Source: Niallia endozanthoxylica (GTDB lineage Bacteria > Bacillota > Bacilli > Bacillales > Cytobacillaceae). From it: 64,000 nt of DNA. The stretch is taken from contig NZ_VYKL01000025.1 in assembly GCF_008710145.1 (NCBI RefSeq), forward strand, positions 62,001 through 126,000, read 5' to 3'. The position numbers and the translations under genes are program-made. The notes under the pieces were generated by a model. The model searched no databases and was not told where the DNA came from. It was given only the letters and a program-made list of their open reading frames with translations. Below, piece by piece: positions 42,731 through 51,763 of the stretch (positions are counted from its first letter, which is position 1; each line of letters starts with the position of its first letter).

Positions 42731-45643
42731 TCATGATATGCTCTCAAAGAAGCTCTCTTTACTATCAGTAATAAAACTAGAATTCGGCAAAACGTCCTTT
42801 GCCTGCAGTTGTATTTGAAACTGATTGAGGAGTGCAGTTAAATGTCCTCTTGCTTCTTCTTTAATAATAAAGCTGACTCCATAGGAATGATAGTGGTCGT
42901 CCATTTCTTTTCTCCAGACAATCTTTCCGAACAATTCTACATTGGCGCCCAATATTTTTGTAGAAAACTTTAATACCATATCAGATCCAACAGGGAGTTT
43001 AACCGTCGTTTCAACTTTCAGTCCGCCTGGACCTATGTCTAAAATCAGTATTTTCGTCGAGCCTACATTTACCTTTTTCCCATTAAATACGGTAATCGTC
43101 ATTTCTCCGCTTAACGGATGTTTCATCTTGATTCTGAAATATTCTCTTCGATTCGCTAGATTGTATGGACTTACCGTATTTTCGTTGTTTGGCTGACAAG
43201 TTTCCTGCTCTAGCAGCCTTTCAAAATCTTTGGCTTCCAGTGGCTTGCTGTATAAATAACCTTGTACTTCTTCACATTGTACACCTTTTAGGAATTCTAA
43301 TTGCTCCTGGGTTTCAACACCTTCAGCTACGATTCTAATTTTTAGTTTTTTCGCCAACTGGACGACGGCTGACACAATATCCTTGCTGTCAGAGTCATCA
43401 GGAATTCCTTTAATGAAAGAACGGTCAATTTTGAGAATATCTGCTTTTATTTTTTTCAAATAGCCAAGTGATGAGTAACCTGTCCCGAAATCATCAATGG
43501 CAATTCCGATTCCCATTGCTTTTAACTTGGCAATTTTGTCCGGTAAAAGTGATTCATTTTCCATGAGGACAGATTCTGTCATTTCAATTTCCAGCCATTT
43601 TGCCTCTAATTGTGTCCGCTCCAACACCTTCTCGACCATTTGAACAACATCCGTTTGTAAAAATTGGAGAACAGATAAATTGACGGAAACTTTGACAGGA
43701 GGAAGTTCCTTCTCTTGCCATTCCTTCCTTTGCTGACAGGCATTTTCTAATACCCATTCTCCCAACTTGCCAATGATCCCACTTTCTTCAGCAATGGATA
43801 TAAACTCCGCCGGCGAGACAATTCCCCATTTTGGGTGATTCCATCTGATTAACGCTTCTGCGGCAATAATCTGGTTACTCTCGACATCAATCCTTGGTTG
43901 AAAATCAAGATAAAATTCATTATTTTTGATGGCTTTACGTAAATCATTCATAAGGTTAAACTTTTTAAATGATTTAATATCCATATTTTGCGAATATACT
44001 TGGTAAACGTTCGTCCCTCTTTCATTCGCCTGGTGCACTGCAGTATATGCATTTTTCAGTAAACTTTGTGCGGATTGTCCGGTATAAGGAAAAATACTAA
44101 TGCCAATATTGATGATTAGAAATAATTCATAATCATTAATGAAAAATGGCTGCTCAAACAATCGAATCAAATCTTTGGCTATTTTCTTTGTCACATGATT
44201 GGCTATGTTTGGGAGGAGGATCGTGAACTCGACCCCTTCATAGTGTGAGACAATCCCCATCTCTCCAATATATTCATTTAATCGTTTGGCCGCTTCTAGC
44301 AGCAGATGCTCTCCCATATTAGCATCCAGTGTATCATTGACAAATTTAAGTCCATGAATATCAAGGACCATTAGGGTAAACTTACGATCGAGTTGTTTCG
44401 AATGTTCTAATTCTTGTCTCAGTAGTGATCGAAAGAGATTTTTGTTTGGAAGCTTCGTACGGAAATCATAATTAGACATTTCATAGATTTTCTTCTCTGC
44501 CTGTATTTTTTCCGTTATATCCCTCACATTCACCTTAATCGCTTTAACAGCCGGGTCATGAAGCAGATTAATAAAGATCACTTCACAAATATGAACTTCT
44601 CCGTTTTCATCCATTACACGCGTTTCTAGTGTATGACTCTTCTGTGCATATTTGATAACATCGGCAAAATAATTCTTGACCCCAGTTTGATCTTCATCAT
44701 GAATAAAATCAATGAAACTCTGGCCAATATATTCATTTATTTGAGTGCTCGTGATCATATTCATGTTTGGACTAATATATTCGATGATTCCCTTTTCATC
44801 TACTAGAACGATTAGGTCATGAGAATGCTCAACCAATGATCGAAAACGATTTTCACTCAGCATAATCAGCTCATTGCTCTTTTGCACTTTCTCTTCCATT
44901 CGTTTTTTATCTGTTATATCTGAACGAATACCGATAAATTGATAAGGTCTCCCGGTTTCATCCAAAAAAGGCACGATTGTCGCATCTCCCCACCAATACG
45001 CCCCGCCCTTTGTCTTATTGCAAATTTCGCCTTTCCATACCTTTCCGTCCTTAATTGTGGACCACATCTCCTCATATACCTCTTTTGGATGATGGCCAGA
45101 CTTTATGATTCGATGATTATTTCCTATCAACTCATGACGAGTATATTGAGAGATTTCACAAAATTTGTCATTTACATAAAGAATCTTTCCATCTACGTCC
45201 GTTATAGAAACCGTCGCCGCCTGATCTAACGCATGCTTTAAATCTTCCAGCTCTTTATTCGTTTTGGATAATTGATAATCACATTGCTTTTGAACGGTGA
45301 TATCCACTACTTTAACGATGGTTCCTAATCCATCGCGCTGCTGACAGGAAAGAACTTTTAAGTAAATGAAATGCTGTGAGTTTCTTTTTCCTCTAATTTG
45401 AAAATTGTCCTGTTTTAGACCTTTTTGAAGCAAACGGGCATCCTGTGTAGGAAATAAATCATATAAGGTTTTATCGTTTAGTTCATCCATTGAATAGCCA
45501 AACATCGATTGAAAATAGATATTTGCCCATAAAGAATGGCCGGATGAATCAAATAGGTAGATGCCAATTTTCAATTCATCAATTAGACTATATAGTTCAC
45601 TTTCTTGAATCAGATTCTTAATAGTAAGGGATTCACTTGCCAT
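42731..45643 (-). CDS. PAS-PAS-PAS-GGDEF(degenerate)-EAL-PilZ cyclic-di-GMP protein
   Basis: A 970-residue cytoplasmic signalling protein. Three PAS segments occupy about residues 1-400 (ELKIGIYLFDSSGHSLW; ISQYTRHELIGNNHRIIKSGHHP; SPNMNMITSTQINEYIGQS). The GGDEF domain keeps its fold but has YEGVEF at the active loop, so it is unlikely to make c-di-GMP. The EAL domain has EALIRWNHP, NLSVLQFLQ, DDFGTGYSSLGYLKKIKADILKIDRSF and EGVETQEQ, so phosphodiesterase activity is likely. The C-terminal PilZ domain (RREYFRIKMKHP, DIGPGGLKVET) should bind c-di-GMP. I use ATG 45643 after AGAGGAGGGG. Its place inside the flagellar block suggests control of motility. Confidence 0.9.
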   Translation of the reverse strand: MASESLTIKNLIQESELYSLIDELKIGIYLFDSSGHSLWANIYFQSMFGYSMDELNDKTLYDLFPTQDARLLQKGLKQDNFQIRGKRNSQHFIYLKVLSCQQRDGLGTIVKVVDITVQKQCDYQLSKTNKELEDLKHALDQAATVSITDVDGKILYVNDKFCEISQYTRHELIGNNHRIIKSGHHPKEVYEEMWSTIKDGKVWKGEICNKTKGGAYWWGDATIVPFLDETGRPYQFIGIRSDITDKKRMEEKVQKSNELIMLSENRFRSLVEHSHDLIVLVDEKGIIEYISPNMNMITSTQINEYIGQSFIDFIHDEDQTGVKNYFADVIKYAQKSHTLETRVMDENGEVHICEVIFINLLHDPAVKAIKVNVRDITEKIQAEKKIYEMSNYDFRTKLPNKNLFRSLLRQELEHSKQLDRKFTLMVLDIHGLKFVNDTLDANMGEHLLLEAAKRLNEYIGEMGIVSHYEGVEFTILLPNIANHVTKKIAKDLIRLFEQPFFINDYELFLIINIGISIFPYTGQSAQSLLKNAYTAVHQANERGTNVYQVYSQNMDIKSFKKFNLMNDLRKAIKNNEFYLDFQPRIDVESNQIIAAEALIRWNHPKWGIVSPAEFISIAEESGIIGKLGEWVLENACQQRKEWQEKELPPVKVSVNLSVLQFLQTDVVQMVEKVLERTQLEAKWLEIEMTESVLMENESLLPDKIAKLKAMGIGIAIDDFGTGYSSLGYLKKIKADILKIDRSFIKGIPDDSDSKDIVSAVVQLAKKLKIRIVAEGVETQEQLEFLKGVQCEEVQGYLYSKPLEAKDFERLLEQETCQPNNENTVSPYNLANRREYFRIKMKHPLSGEMTITVFNGKKVNVGSTKILILDIGPGGLKVETTVKLPVGSDMVLKFSTKILGANVELFGKIVWRKEMDDHYHSYGVSFIIKEEARGHLTALLNQFQIQLQAKDVLPNSSFITDSKESFFESIS

Positions 45644-45902
45644 AGAGATGCCCCTCCTCTGTGTAGGTCTATTAATCTTGAAGTAAATATATCCTGAATC
45701 CCCATGGAAACCATTATAAATACTAATGCCTGCTATACATTTCAATTAATCTATTACCTATAAAAAGGCAGTATCATGATGTTTTATTAGATTAAGAATA
45801 ATATATACACTCTAGAAGGACATATGAAATTTATCACATTTTACTATGAATATTTCATCAATACCGAAGAGAGATAAAATTTCCAAATGTAGAACATTAA
45901 GG

Positions 45903-45946
45903 GAAACACCCGAATGCTTCCTATTCTGTTGGAGGGTGTTTTTGAG
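45903..45946 (+). terminator. Hairpin between yvyF and the GGDEF/EAL gene
   Basis: AAACACCC pairs with GGGTGTTTTT. The T-run is on the plus strand, so as a terminator for the minus-strand yvyF it would be weak. Confidence 0.5.
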
Positions 45947-45960
45947 TGCTGTCAACTATC

Positions 45961-46386
45961 CTAATCCTCTTTGTTTTTACCGCTTAAATACGTCCTATTC
46001 CTTTCCCGCTCCATTATTTCCTGTTTGCGGATCTCCTCTTTTTCGTGAAGCTCCAGCTCTGTTCTAAGCTCTTTCGCACAGTTTCCACAGAGCTTCCCAC
46101 TATGAATGATTCCTCCGCATTTATCACAAGGATAACCAAGATTAGGAAATTGAGCTTGCTTTAACCGGCCATTTTTAATAAATTTTAACAGCAGTTCTTC
46201 CTCCACGCCTGTTGCTTCAATAATTTGCGGAATGGTTGCTGCTCTATTTTCACGCTTGCGCATATATCGATAAACCTTATCAAATATCTTTTCTTCTGCT
46301 TTATAACATTCCTCACATACATCGCGAAATTTATTTTTGACCGTTAGTTTTTCGCAGCTTGGGCAGTTAATTACATCAGGCACCAT
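45961..46386 (-). CDS. yvyF: Flagellar operon protein YvyF
   Basis: A 141-residue zinc-ribbon protein of the YvyF (TIGR03826-type) family found upstream of flgM in bacilli. Two Cys pairs at the N-terminus (CPSCEKL, CEECYKAEE) and two more (CDKCGG, CGNC) would bind zinc around a small winged-helix-like part (ATIPQIIEATGVEEELLLKFIKNGRLK). The charged C-terminus is rich in Glu and Arg. It follows comFC. The role in motility is known only from association. Confidence 0.9.
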   Translation of the reverse strand: MVPDVINCPSCEKLTVKNKFRDVCEECYKAEEKIFDKVYRYMRKRENRAATIPQIIEATGVEEELLLKFIKNGRLKQAQFPNLGYPCDKCGGIIHSGKLCGNCAKELRTELELHEKEEIRKQEIMERERNRTYLSGKNKED

Positions 46387-46521
46387 ACGACAAATCTCCT
46401 TTATAAGAACATTTTACTGTGAATATTTACTTATTTACTTTTTATTATAAAGGAAATTCGAGTTTTATGCGGCTTTTTTCATACGAATGTCTAGTGATAT
46501 TTGGCATATTCATTTATACTT

Positions 46522-47280
46522 CTAGCCTCTTGCAATAGTAATAGCAGTAACGGATGCAGCACCAAAGCTGGTTAATACCTTTGCTGCGTGTCTGAGGGTA
46601 GAACCGGTTGTGTAGACATCGTCAATCAGGATAATCCTTTGTCCCTTTATACTTGGCGGCTGTAAGGAATGGGAGGTTTGCTTTGCCGTTTGCTCTGGAA
46701 GGATTGGCTGCTCTGCTAGTTGAAACACCTGATTTGCGTGAATCCGTTCGTTCCGTGATTTCTTTGATTGTTTTTCCCCATGGATACGAGTTAAGATATT
46801 TGCCGGGTTCAGGGAAGCTTCCCTAATGATCGCCTCTGCTTGATTAAAGCCCCGCTCCTGCAGCCGCTCCGGACTTAGCGGAATCGGGACAAGGCTATCA
46901 TACGTTTCACCAGTCAGCTTCTGAAGCAGCCTTTCTGTAAAAAGGTTCGCCAAAATATAATCACCGCGGAACTTATAACGGGAAATCACTTCTTGTAAAA
47001 ACTCATTATAAAGATAGAGCGAGTGGTTCTTCGTCAGACATCCCTGCCAAAGCGAATCCTCCTCCCACCGGACACAGTCGTAGCAGCGGTCTCCCTGGAT
47101 AAAGCGGGCATCGAGCTGTTCAAGCGGCCGATCACATATCGAACAGGTCTCGCCCTTTATTTCTTCTAGTTTTGCTTTGCATGCTGGGCAAATGGTTTGT
47201 TTCTTCACCACAGCAATTAAATCATTCCATCCCATTTGAGGGATGATTTCAGTAAAACAGATAAGACAGTAGTCTCGCAT
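46522..47280 (-). CDS. comFC: Competence protein ComFC (phosphoribosyltransferase-like)
   Basis: A 252-residue late competence protein, with a zinc finger at the N-terminus (YCLICFTEI, CPACKAKL, CSICDRPL, CYDCVRW) and a phosphoribosyltransferase domain with IILIDDVYTTGSTLRHAAKVL at the end. It acts with ComFA at the cytoplasmic side of the DNA-uptake machine. I use the ATG at 47280 (MRDYCLIC), with AAAAGGA about 10 nt upstream, rather than a TTG overlapping comFA. No comFB gene lies between comFA and comFC. Confidence 0.93.
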   Translation of the reverse strand: MRDYCLICFTEIIPQMGWNDLIAVVKKQTICPACKAKLEEIKGETCSICDRPLEQLDARFIQGDRCYDCVRWEEDSLWQGCLTKNHSLYLYNEFLQEVISRYKFRGDYILANLFTERLLQKLTGETYDSLVPIPLSPERLQERGFNQAEAIIREASLNPANILTRIHGEKQSKKSRNERIHANQVFQLAEQPILPEQTAKQTSHSLQPPSIKGQRIILIDDVYTTGSTLRHAAKVLTSFGAASVTAITIARG

Positions 47281-47390
47281 AGGGGTCAGTCCTTTTTTAG
47301 TGGGATGTGGGAATAGTCGAATGGATAAATCAGATAGATGAACACCGCAAAATACACTCCATACAATATAAATTCGAGATAAAACAAAGC

Positions 47391-48899
47391 TCAATCATCA
47401 ATCAATCCCCTTCCCCTCGCTTCCTTGTTCATCGAGAGGATTTGTCTGCGGGCTTTGACCATGCTGTCTGTTTTTCCATAATGAAAAAAAGTAATATCTC
47501 CACTTGGAAAGTCAGAGCTTCGTCCGACACGTCCGGCAATTTGGACAAGAGCGCTTTCGGTGAAAATACGGTCTTCAGCGCCAATAACGGCTACATCGAG
47601 CTTAGGAAAGGTGACCCCTCGCTCTAAGATGGTTGTCGTTAATAGAATAGGAATCTCTTTGTTGCGCATGGCCTGGACTTTTTCTTTGCGCTTAGGGTCC
47701 TCAGCGTGTACCGTTTCTATTTTCGGGTGGATTGTTTTTAGCAGAGGAAGAACTTTTTCCATTAATTCGATACGGGGGAAAAAGAGAAGTGCTTGTTGAT
47801 TGTCATGAATCCGTTCCGTAATCCACTTATGAACATTTGCCGGGAGCTTTCCTTTATTCAATGGTTTCTGCCAGTTCCCGCACCAGACAAATCGCGGTAC
47901 CGGCAGAGAATAGCGATGAAATCGCGCCGGAATGGTGACATAGCTTCTTTTCCCCTTCTTGCACTCCTTTCGCCATTTTTCATCGGGAGTGGCCGTCAAA
48001 TAGATCATAGAAGAAACCCTTTTGCGGGCTTGTTCTACACAATATTGCAGGGCTTCTTCCACGGAGTAAGGAAAGGCGTCGACCTCGTCTAATATGACAA
48101 CATCAAACGCATGGTAAAAACGAAGAAGCTGGTGGGTCGTGGCAATCGTTAGCGGAGCATACAAATGGCGGTCCTCACTGCCGCCGTACAAAGTGGCAAC
48201 AGCAATGTCCGGAAATACTTTTTTCAAGCGCGGAGAGAGTTCAAGAACAACATCCGTTCTCGGTGTTGCGAGGCAAACCCGCTTTCCTTCCAACAGCGCT
48301 GTGTTTATTCCATTGAACAGCACCTCCGTTTTCCCTGCACCGCATACCGCCCAAACGAGGAGGGATTTTGTATTTTGTACGGCTTCCACCACCGCTTTTG
48401 ATGCAAGGCCTTGGCCAGTTGATAGGGTTCCAGTCCAGTGCAGTGGTGGTTCATTGCATTCAATAGGGATATCTGGCCCCCTCCAGCTAATGAGCGGACT
48501 GCAGGTGCTTGTTCGCCCCATCATGATGCATTTTCGGCAATACACACAATTCTCCCCGCATCTTGCACAGGGAAAGGCGGCAAATAAATGCTTCTGCTGG
48601 TTGCCGCACCGAACGCAGGTATATTTATTTTTTTCAATCATGATGCTTTTTCGGTAGCTAAGATAACCGTTTTCGTAGTGGGATTGGATGTCTTGTAAGG
48701 AAAAGGGAATGTCATCAAGGAGAAGCTGTTTTCCAGAAAGCAGTTGCTGCAGGTCTTTATTGTAGGAATAATGAAGGTTCATCGGCGGTGCTTGCGGCAG
48801 GGTTTCTATCTTTGAAATCGGGAGTGAGTCAGAGGAATGTTCTTGAGATGGAGACAGTTGATCAGGAATGAGAATTCCGTTTTTACAGGAGAATTTCAT
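47391..48899 (-). CDS. comFA: ComFA, DNA-uptake ATP-dependent helicase/translocase
   Basis: A 502-residue superfamily 2 DEAD-box protein that powers single-stranded DNA import in competence. A four-Cys zinc motif (CVRCGNQQKH, CARCGENC, CRKC) precedes the helicase core: Walker A VCGAGKTEVLF, DEVD Walker B, TATP motif III, and ERGVTFPKLDVAVIGAEDR and QIAGRVGRSSDFPSG (motifs V-VI). Length and domain order match B. subtilis ComFA. AGAGGTG precedes the start. Confidence 0.96.
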   Translation of the reverse strand: MKFSCKNGILIPDQLSPSQEHSSDSLPISKIETLPQAPPMNLHYSYNKDLQQLLSGKQLLLDDIPFSLQDIQSHYENGYLSYRKSIMIEKNKYTCVRCGNQQKHLFAAFPCARCGENCVYCRKCIMMGRTSTCSPLISWRGPDIPIECNEPPLHWTGTLSTGQGLASKAVVEAVQNTKSLLVWAVCGAGKTEVLFNGINTALLEGKRVCLATPRTDVVLELSPRLKKVFPDIAVATLYGGSEDRHLYAPLTIATTHQLLRFYHAFDVVILDEVDAFPYSVEEALQYCVEQARKRVSSMIYLTATPDEKWRKECKKGKRSYVTIPARFHRYSLPVPRFVWCGNWQKPLNKGKLPANVHKWITERIHDNQQALLFFPRIELMEKVLPLLKTIHPKIETVHAEDPKRKEKVQAMRNKEIPILLTTTILERGVTFPKLDVAVIGAEDRIFTESALVQIAGRVGRSSDFPSGDITFFHYGKTDSMVKARRQILSMNKEARGRGLIDD

Positions 48900-49063
48900 C
48901 GTTTCACCTCTTTATTCTGTTGATAATGCAGTCATTGGTTGTGCAGTTTTCTGAATGAGTATTTTTTCCAGATAGAAAGTATTTACTGGGATGATGGGGA
49001 TTTCTTCAGAGAGCAGGCTGAATCTTTAGTCCACGCCACTCCAAAGCGGAATGGCGTAATCTT

Positions 49064-49903
49064 TTACTTTTTCACCCAGCCAAGGCCTAAGGATCCTTCA
49101 CCAAGGTGAGTTCCGATAACAGCCCCAAAATAGCTGAGCCTGAATTCAACATTTGGAAACAGTTCCTCGAGTTCAGCTTTCCAGTTAGCGGCTTCCTCTT
49201 CACAGTTGCCATGGATGACCACCGCTTGATAGGCTGCACCATCACTGACAGCTTCCTTCAACAGCTCAACTATTCGTTTGATTGCTTTTTTTCGGGTACG
49301 GATTTTTTCAAAGGGGACAATTACTTTATTTTCAAAATGAAGCAGCGGCTTAACCTGAAGTAATCCGCCAATCAAGGCTTGAGCACTTGAAAGCCGGCCG
49401 CCGCGTTGTAAATGGGCCAGGTCATCTACCATAAAATACGCGCCCATCGTTTTCTTCATTTCATCTAAACGAGTCATAATGGTTTGGGGATCTTGGCCTT
49501 GTGCAGCCATTTTTGCCGCTTCAATCGCAAAGAAGCCTTGTGGCATGCAGGCAATTTCTGAATCAAAGGAATACACTTCGATGCCTTCGACCATTTCTCC
49601 TGCCGTAATTGAGCCCTGGTATGTACCGCTGATACCGCTTGAAAGATGGATGCTGATCACCGCATCATACTCTTTGGAAAGGGACTCGAATAGCTCGACA
49701 AATTTTCCAATGGCCGGCATGGAGGTCTTCGGAAGCTCGCGGCGCTTCACTTCTTCGTAAAACTGTTCCGCACTTAGTTCTAGTTCCTCCTCATAGGATT
49801 CATCCCCAAAGATGATATTTAATGGGATGATGTGTATGTTTAATTCCTCGACCAAGTCTTTCGGAAGATAGGCCGTACTATCTGATACAATAGCTGTTCT
49901 CAT
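49064..49903 (-). CDS. degV: DegV family fatty-acid-binding protein
   Basis: A 279-residue protein of the DegV family, which binds fatty acids and in several Gram-positives serves as the FakB subunit of fatty acid kinase. The AIVSDSTAYLP start, TSMPAIGKF, ISIHLSSGISGTYQGS and DSEIACMPQGFF segments carry the lipid-binding and kinase-contact motifs; VDDLAHLQRGGRLS is typical. It lies between comFA and degU in the same order as in B. subtilis, though with sda added between. Confidence 0.93.
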   Translation of the reverse strand: MRTAIVSDSTAYLPKDLVEELNIHIIPLNIIFGDESYEEELELSAEQFYEEVKRRELPKTSMPAIGKFVELFESLSKEYDAVISIHLSSGISGTYQGSITAGEMVEGIEVYSFDSEIACMPQGFFAIEAAKMAAQGQDPQTIMTRLDEMKKTMGAYFMVDDLAHLQRGGRLSSAQALIGGLLQVKPLLHFENKVIVPFEKIRTRKKAIKRIVELLKEAVSDGAAYQAVVIHGNCEEEAANWKAELEELFPNVEFRLSYFGAVIGTHLGEGSLGLGWVKK

Positions 49904-50046
49904 AAAAGGGATACCTTCCTTGATAATATAATTTCAATTAGTATGTAGAGGCGGGGTATTTGACTGATTGGTTATTTCCTATTGGTGCAGACATACCTAT
50001 TCAAGTCTTATCAATCAAATTCATCCCATCGAATTTGCGCCCGGAT

Positions 50047-50128
50047 TTTTATCGAGCTCGCTCGATAAACTACCTCTAAAAAAATCGCAAGGCTCGCCGG
50101 AGGCTTAACTTCATTCAGCAGAAGTTAA
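50047..50128. other. Structured intergenic segment with two hairpins
   Basis: TTTATCGAGC and GCTCGATAAA form one stem (about 50051-50074) and AACTTC with GAAGTT another (50109-50128), separated by a GC-rich CTCGCCGGAGGC. This is unlike the flanking AT-rich DNA and may be a dispersed repeat or a folded RNA. Apart from this, 49904-50288 shows nothing recognisable. Confidence 0.35.
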
Positions 50129-50288
50129 ATATATATTCTGCAATGACTTGAGACCCCTTTAACCTTTACTATTTGTCTAAATTTCATTTTATATGAAAAC
50201 AGTTTAAATTGCATTATATAAAGCCGAATGGGGATTCATGTTTCAGGAGAGTTACTTTGAAGATTTTTATAAAGATTGTCAACTGTTG

Positions 50289-50462
50289 TTAACCCGTCAG
50301 ATGTGAATGGTTATCATCCTGCGGAGTTTGTAAATTCTTCAACACTCTATCGTCTAATTCGTTTCGCAGCATATCTATGAACTCGTCATCTAACTTCTTA
50401 TCTAATGCCAGGAAATAAGTTGTTAACAGCTCTTCATTCGTCAGTATGTCTAGTACATTCAT
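50289..50462 (-). CDS. sda: Sda-like checkpoint inhibitor of the sporulation kinase
   Basis: A 57-residue protein resembling Sda, which binds sporulation histidine kinases such as KinA and blocks phosphorelay when DNA replication is perturbed. ILTNEELLTTYFLALDKKLDDEFIDMLRNELDDRVL follows the two-helix hairpin of Sda; the C-terminus is a short variable tail. ATG at 50462 sits 6 nt after GAGGTG. DnaA boxes 250-380 nt upstream support the call, because B. subtilis sda is controlled by DnaA. Its place next to degU-degS differs from B. subtilis, where sda is elsewhere. Confidence 0.75.
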   Translation of the reverse strand: MNVLDILTNEELLTTYFLALDKKLDDEFIDMLRNELDDRVLKNLQTPQDDNHSHLTG

Positions 50463-50715
50463 CCTTATCACCTCGTTAGATGCTCTACATTAGATTTACC
50501 CATTCACGTTCCTTTTGTAAAGAAATCTCGGAATGATTCACTAGATGTTCGGAATTATGATCATTAGAGTAAGAAAAATCTGGTCAAGAGGCTTATTTTA
50601 TGCATAAAGAGAAGGTCTAAATCTGCTGTAAAAGTAGATATACTATGATCATTTAAACCAAAACTTTCACATCTCCATACAGTTTCCTACAGTGATATCC
50701 ACTGTTATTAACACT

Positions 50716-50841
50716 TTATCCACAAAACGCACCTGATTATCCACATTTTTGTATAATTGGATGAACTGAATCTCATTAGTAAAATCAATGCATAGCTCCT
50801 ATTATTAACCAATTATCCACAATTTCAAAAACATATCCACA
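50716..50841. promoter_or_regulatory. DnaA-box cluster upstream of sda
   Basis: Three exact consensus boxes TTATCCACA at 50716-50724, 50737-50745 and 50813-50821, plus one with a single mismatch (ATATCCACA) at 50833-50841; a further weak one lies near 50694. All have the same orientation. This is a likely DnaA-binding cluster regulating sda. Confidence 0.85.
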
Positions 50842-50913
50842 ATGCATATGGAAACTAAGCTGCTTGAGTATAAAAAAATCAACAAACTTAGACTGGCTGA
50901 TTTTAATTCTACA

Positions 50914-50945
50914 TAAAAAAACGTACCCTCATAGAGAGTACGTTC
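50914..50945 (-). terminator. Terminator after degU
   Basis: ACGTAC and GTACGT stem, followed on the minus strand by TTTTTTT. Confidence 0.82.
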
Positions 50946-50957
50946 TGTATGTTCTTA

Positions 50958-51641
50958 TTATCTGACTTCCACCCAGCCTTTTTTAATGGCTTCAACGACT
51001 GCTTGTGTACGGTCGTTTACATTCATCTTTTGCAGGATATTACTTACGTGGTTCTTAACTGTTTTTTCACTTATATATAAAGCATCGCCGATACCGCGGT
51101 TGCTTTTTCCATCTGCTAATAGCTGAAGAACTTCACATTCACGGCGCGTTAATAGATGAAGCGGTCTGCGTACTTCCATTTGCAGTACGTAATTATTTCC
51201 GCCTTCCTCTTCTGCCGCTAAGCGTCTAAATTCATTTACTAGATTATGAGTAACCTTCGGATGCAAATACGATCCTCCCGCGGCTACTACTTTTACTGCT
51301 TCGATTAGGGCATCCGCGTCCATTTCCTTTAATAAATATCCGCACGCACCTGTTTTTAACGCGTGTGTGACATAGTTCTCATCATCATGAATAGAAAGTA
51401 TGATAACCTTAGAATCAGGGTACTTTTCTACCAGCTGACGAGTGGCATCAATTCCGTTTGTCTCCGGCATATTGATATCCATCAGCACAACATCCGGGTG
51501 ATGCTCTTCCACTAGCTTTAGAGCTTCACAGCCGTCATTGCCTTCTGCTACAACCTGAAATGTTTTTTCAAATTCCAGGATTCTTTTTACACCTTCTCTA
51601 AATAACTGATGATCATCAATAATCACTATTTTGGTTGTCAC
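50958..51641 (-). CDS. degU: Two-component response regulator DegU
   Basis: A 227-residue regulator of exoenzyme, biofilm, motility and competence genes. The receiver has [14 protein letters not shown] and the phospho-acceptor [14 protein letters not shown] (Asp about 56); the C-terminal LuxR-type helix-turn-helix is [52 protein letters not shown]. Nearly the same length as B. subtilis DegU. It lies 122 nt downstream of degS. DegU controls flagellar genes such as flgM and fla-che in B. subtilis. Confidence 0.97.
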   Translation of the reverse strand: MTTKIVIIDDHQLFREGVKRILEFEKTFQVVAEGNDGCEALKLVEEHHPDVVLMDINMPETNGIDATRQLVEKYPDSKVIILSIHDDENYVTHALKTGACGYLLKEMDADALIEAVKVVAAGGSYLHPKVTHNLVNEFRRLAAEEEGGNNYVLQMEVRRPLHLLTRRECEVLQLLADGKSNRGIGDALYISEKTVKNHVSNILQKMNVNDRTQAVVEAIKKGWVEVR

Positions 51642-51763
51642 AATACTCCGCCTCCCTAAAACATTGCCATTCTATTTCTACTATAACTTTATATAATTTA
51701 TCTATTGCCAGTTTGTCAGGCAAATTCCATCTATTATTCTCTTTTTATACTATTTATATTGTT

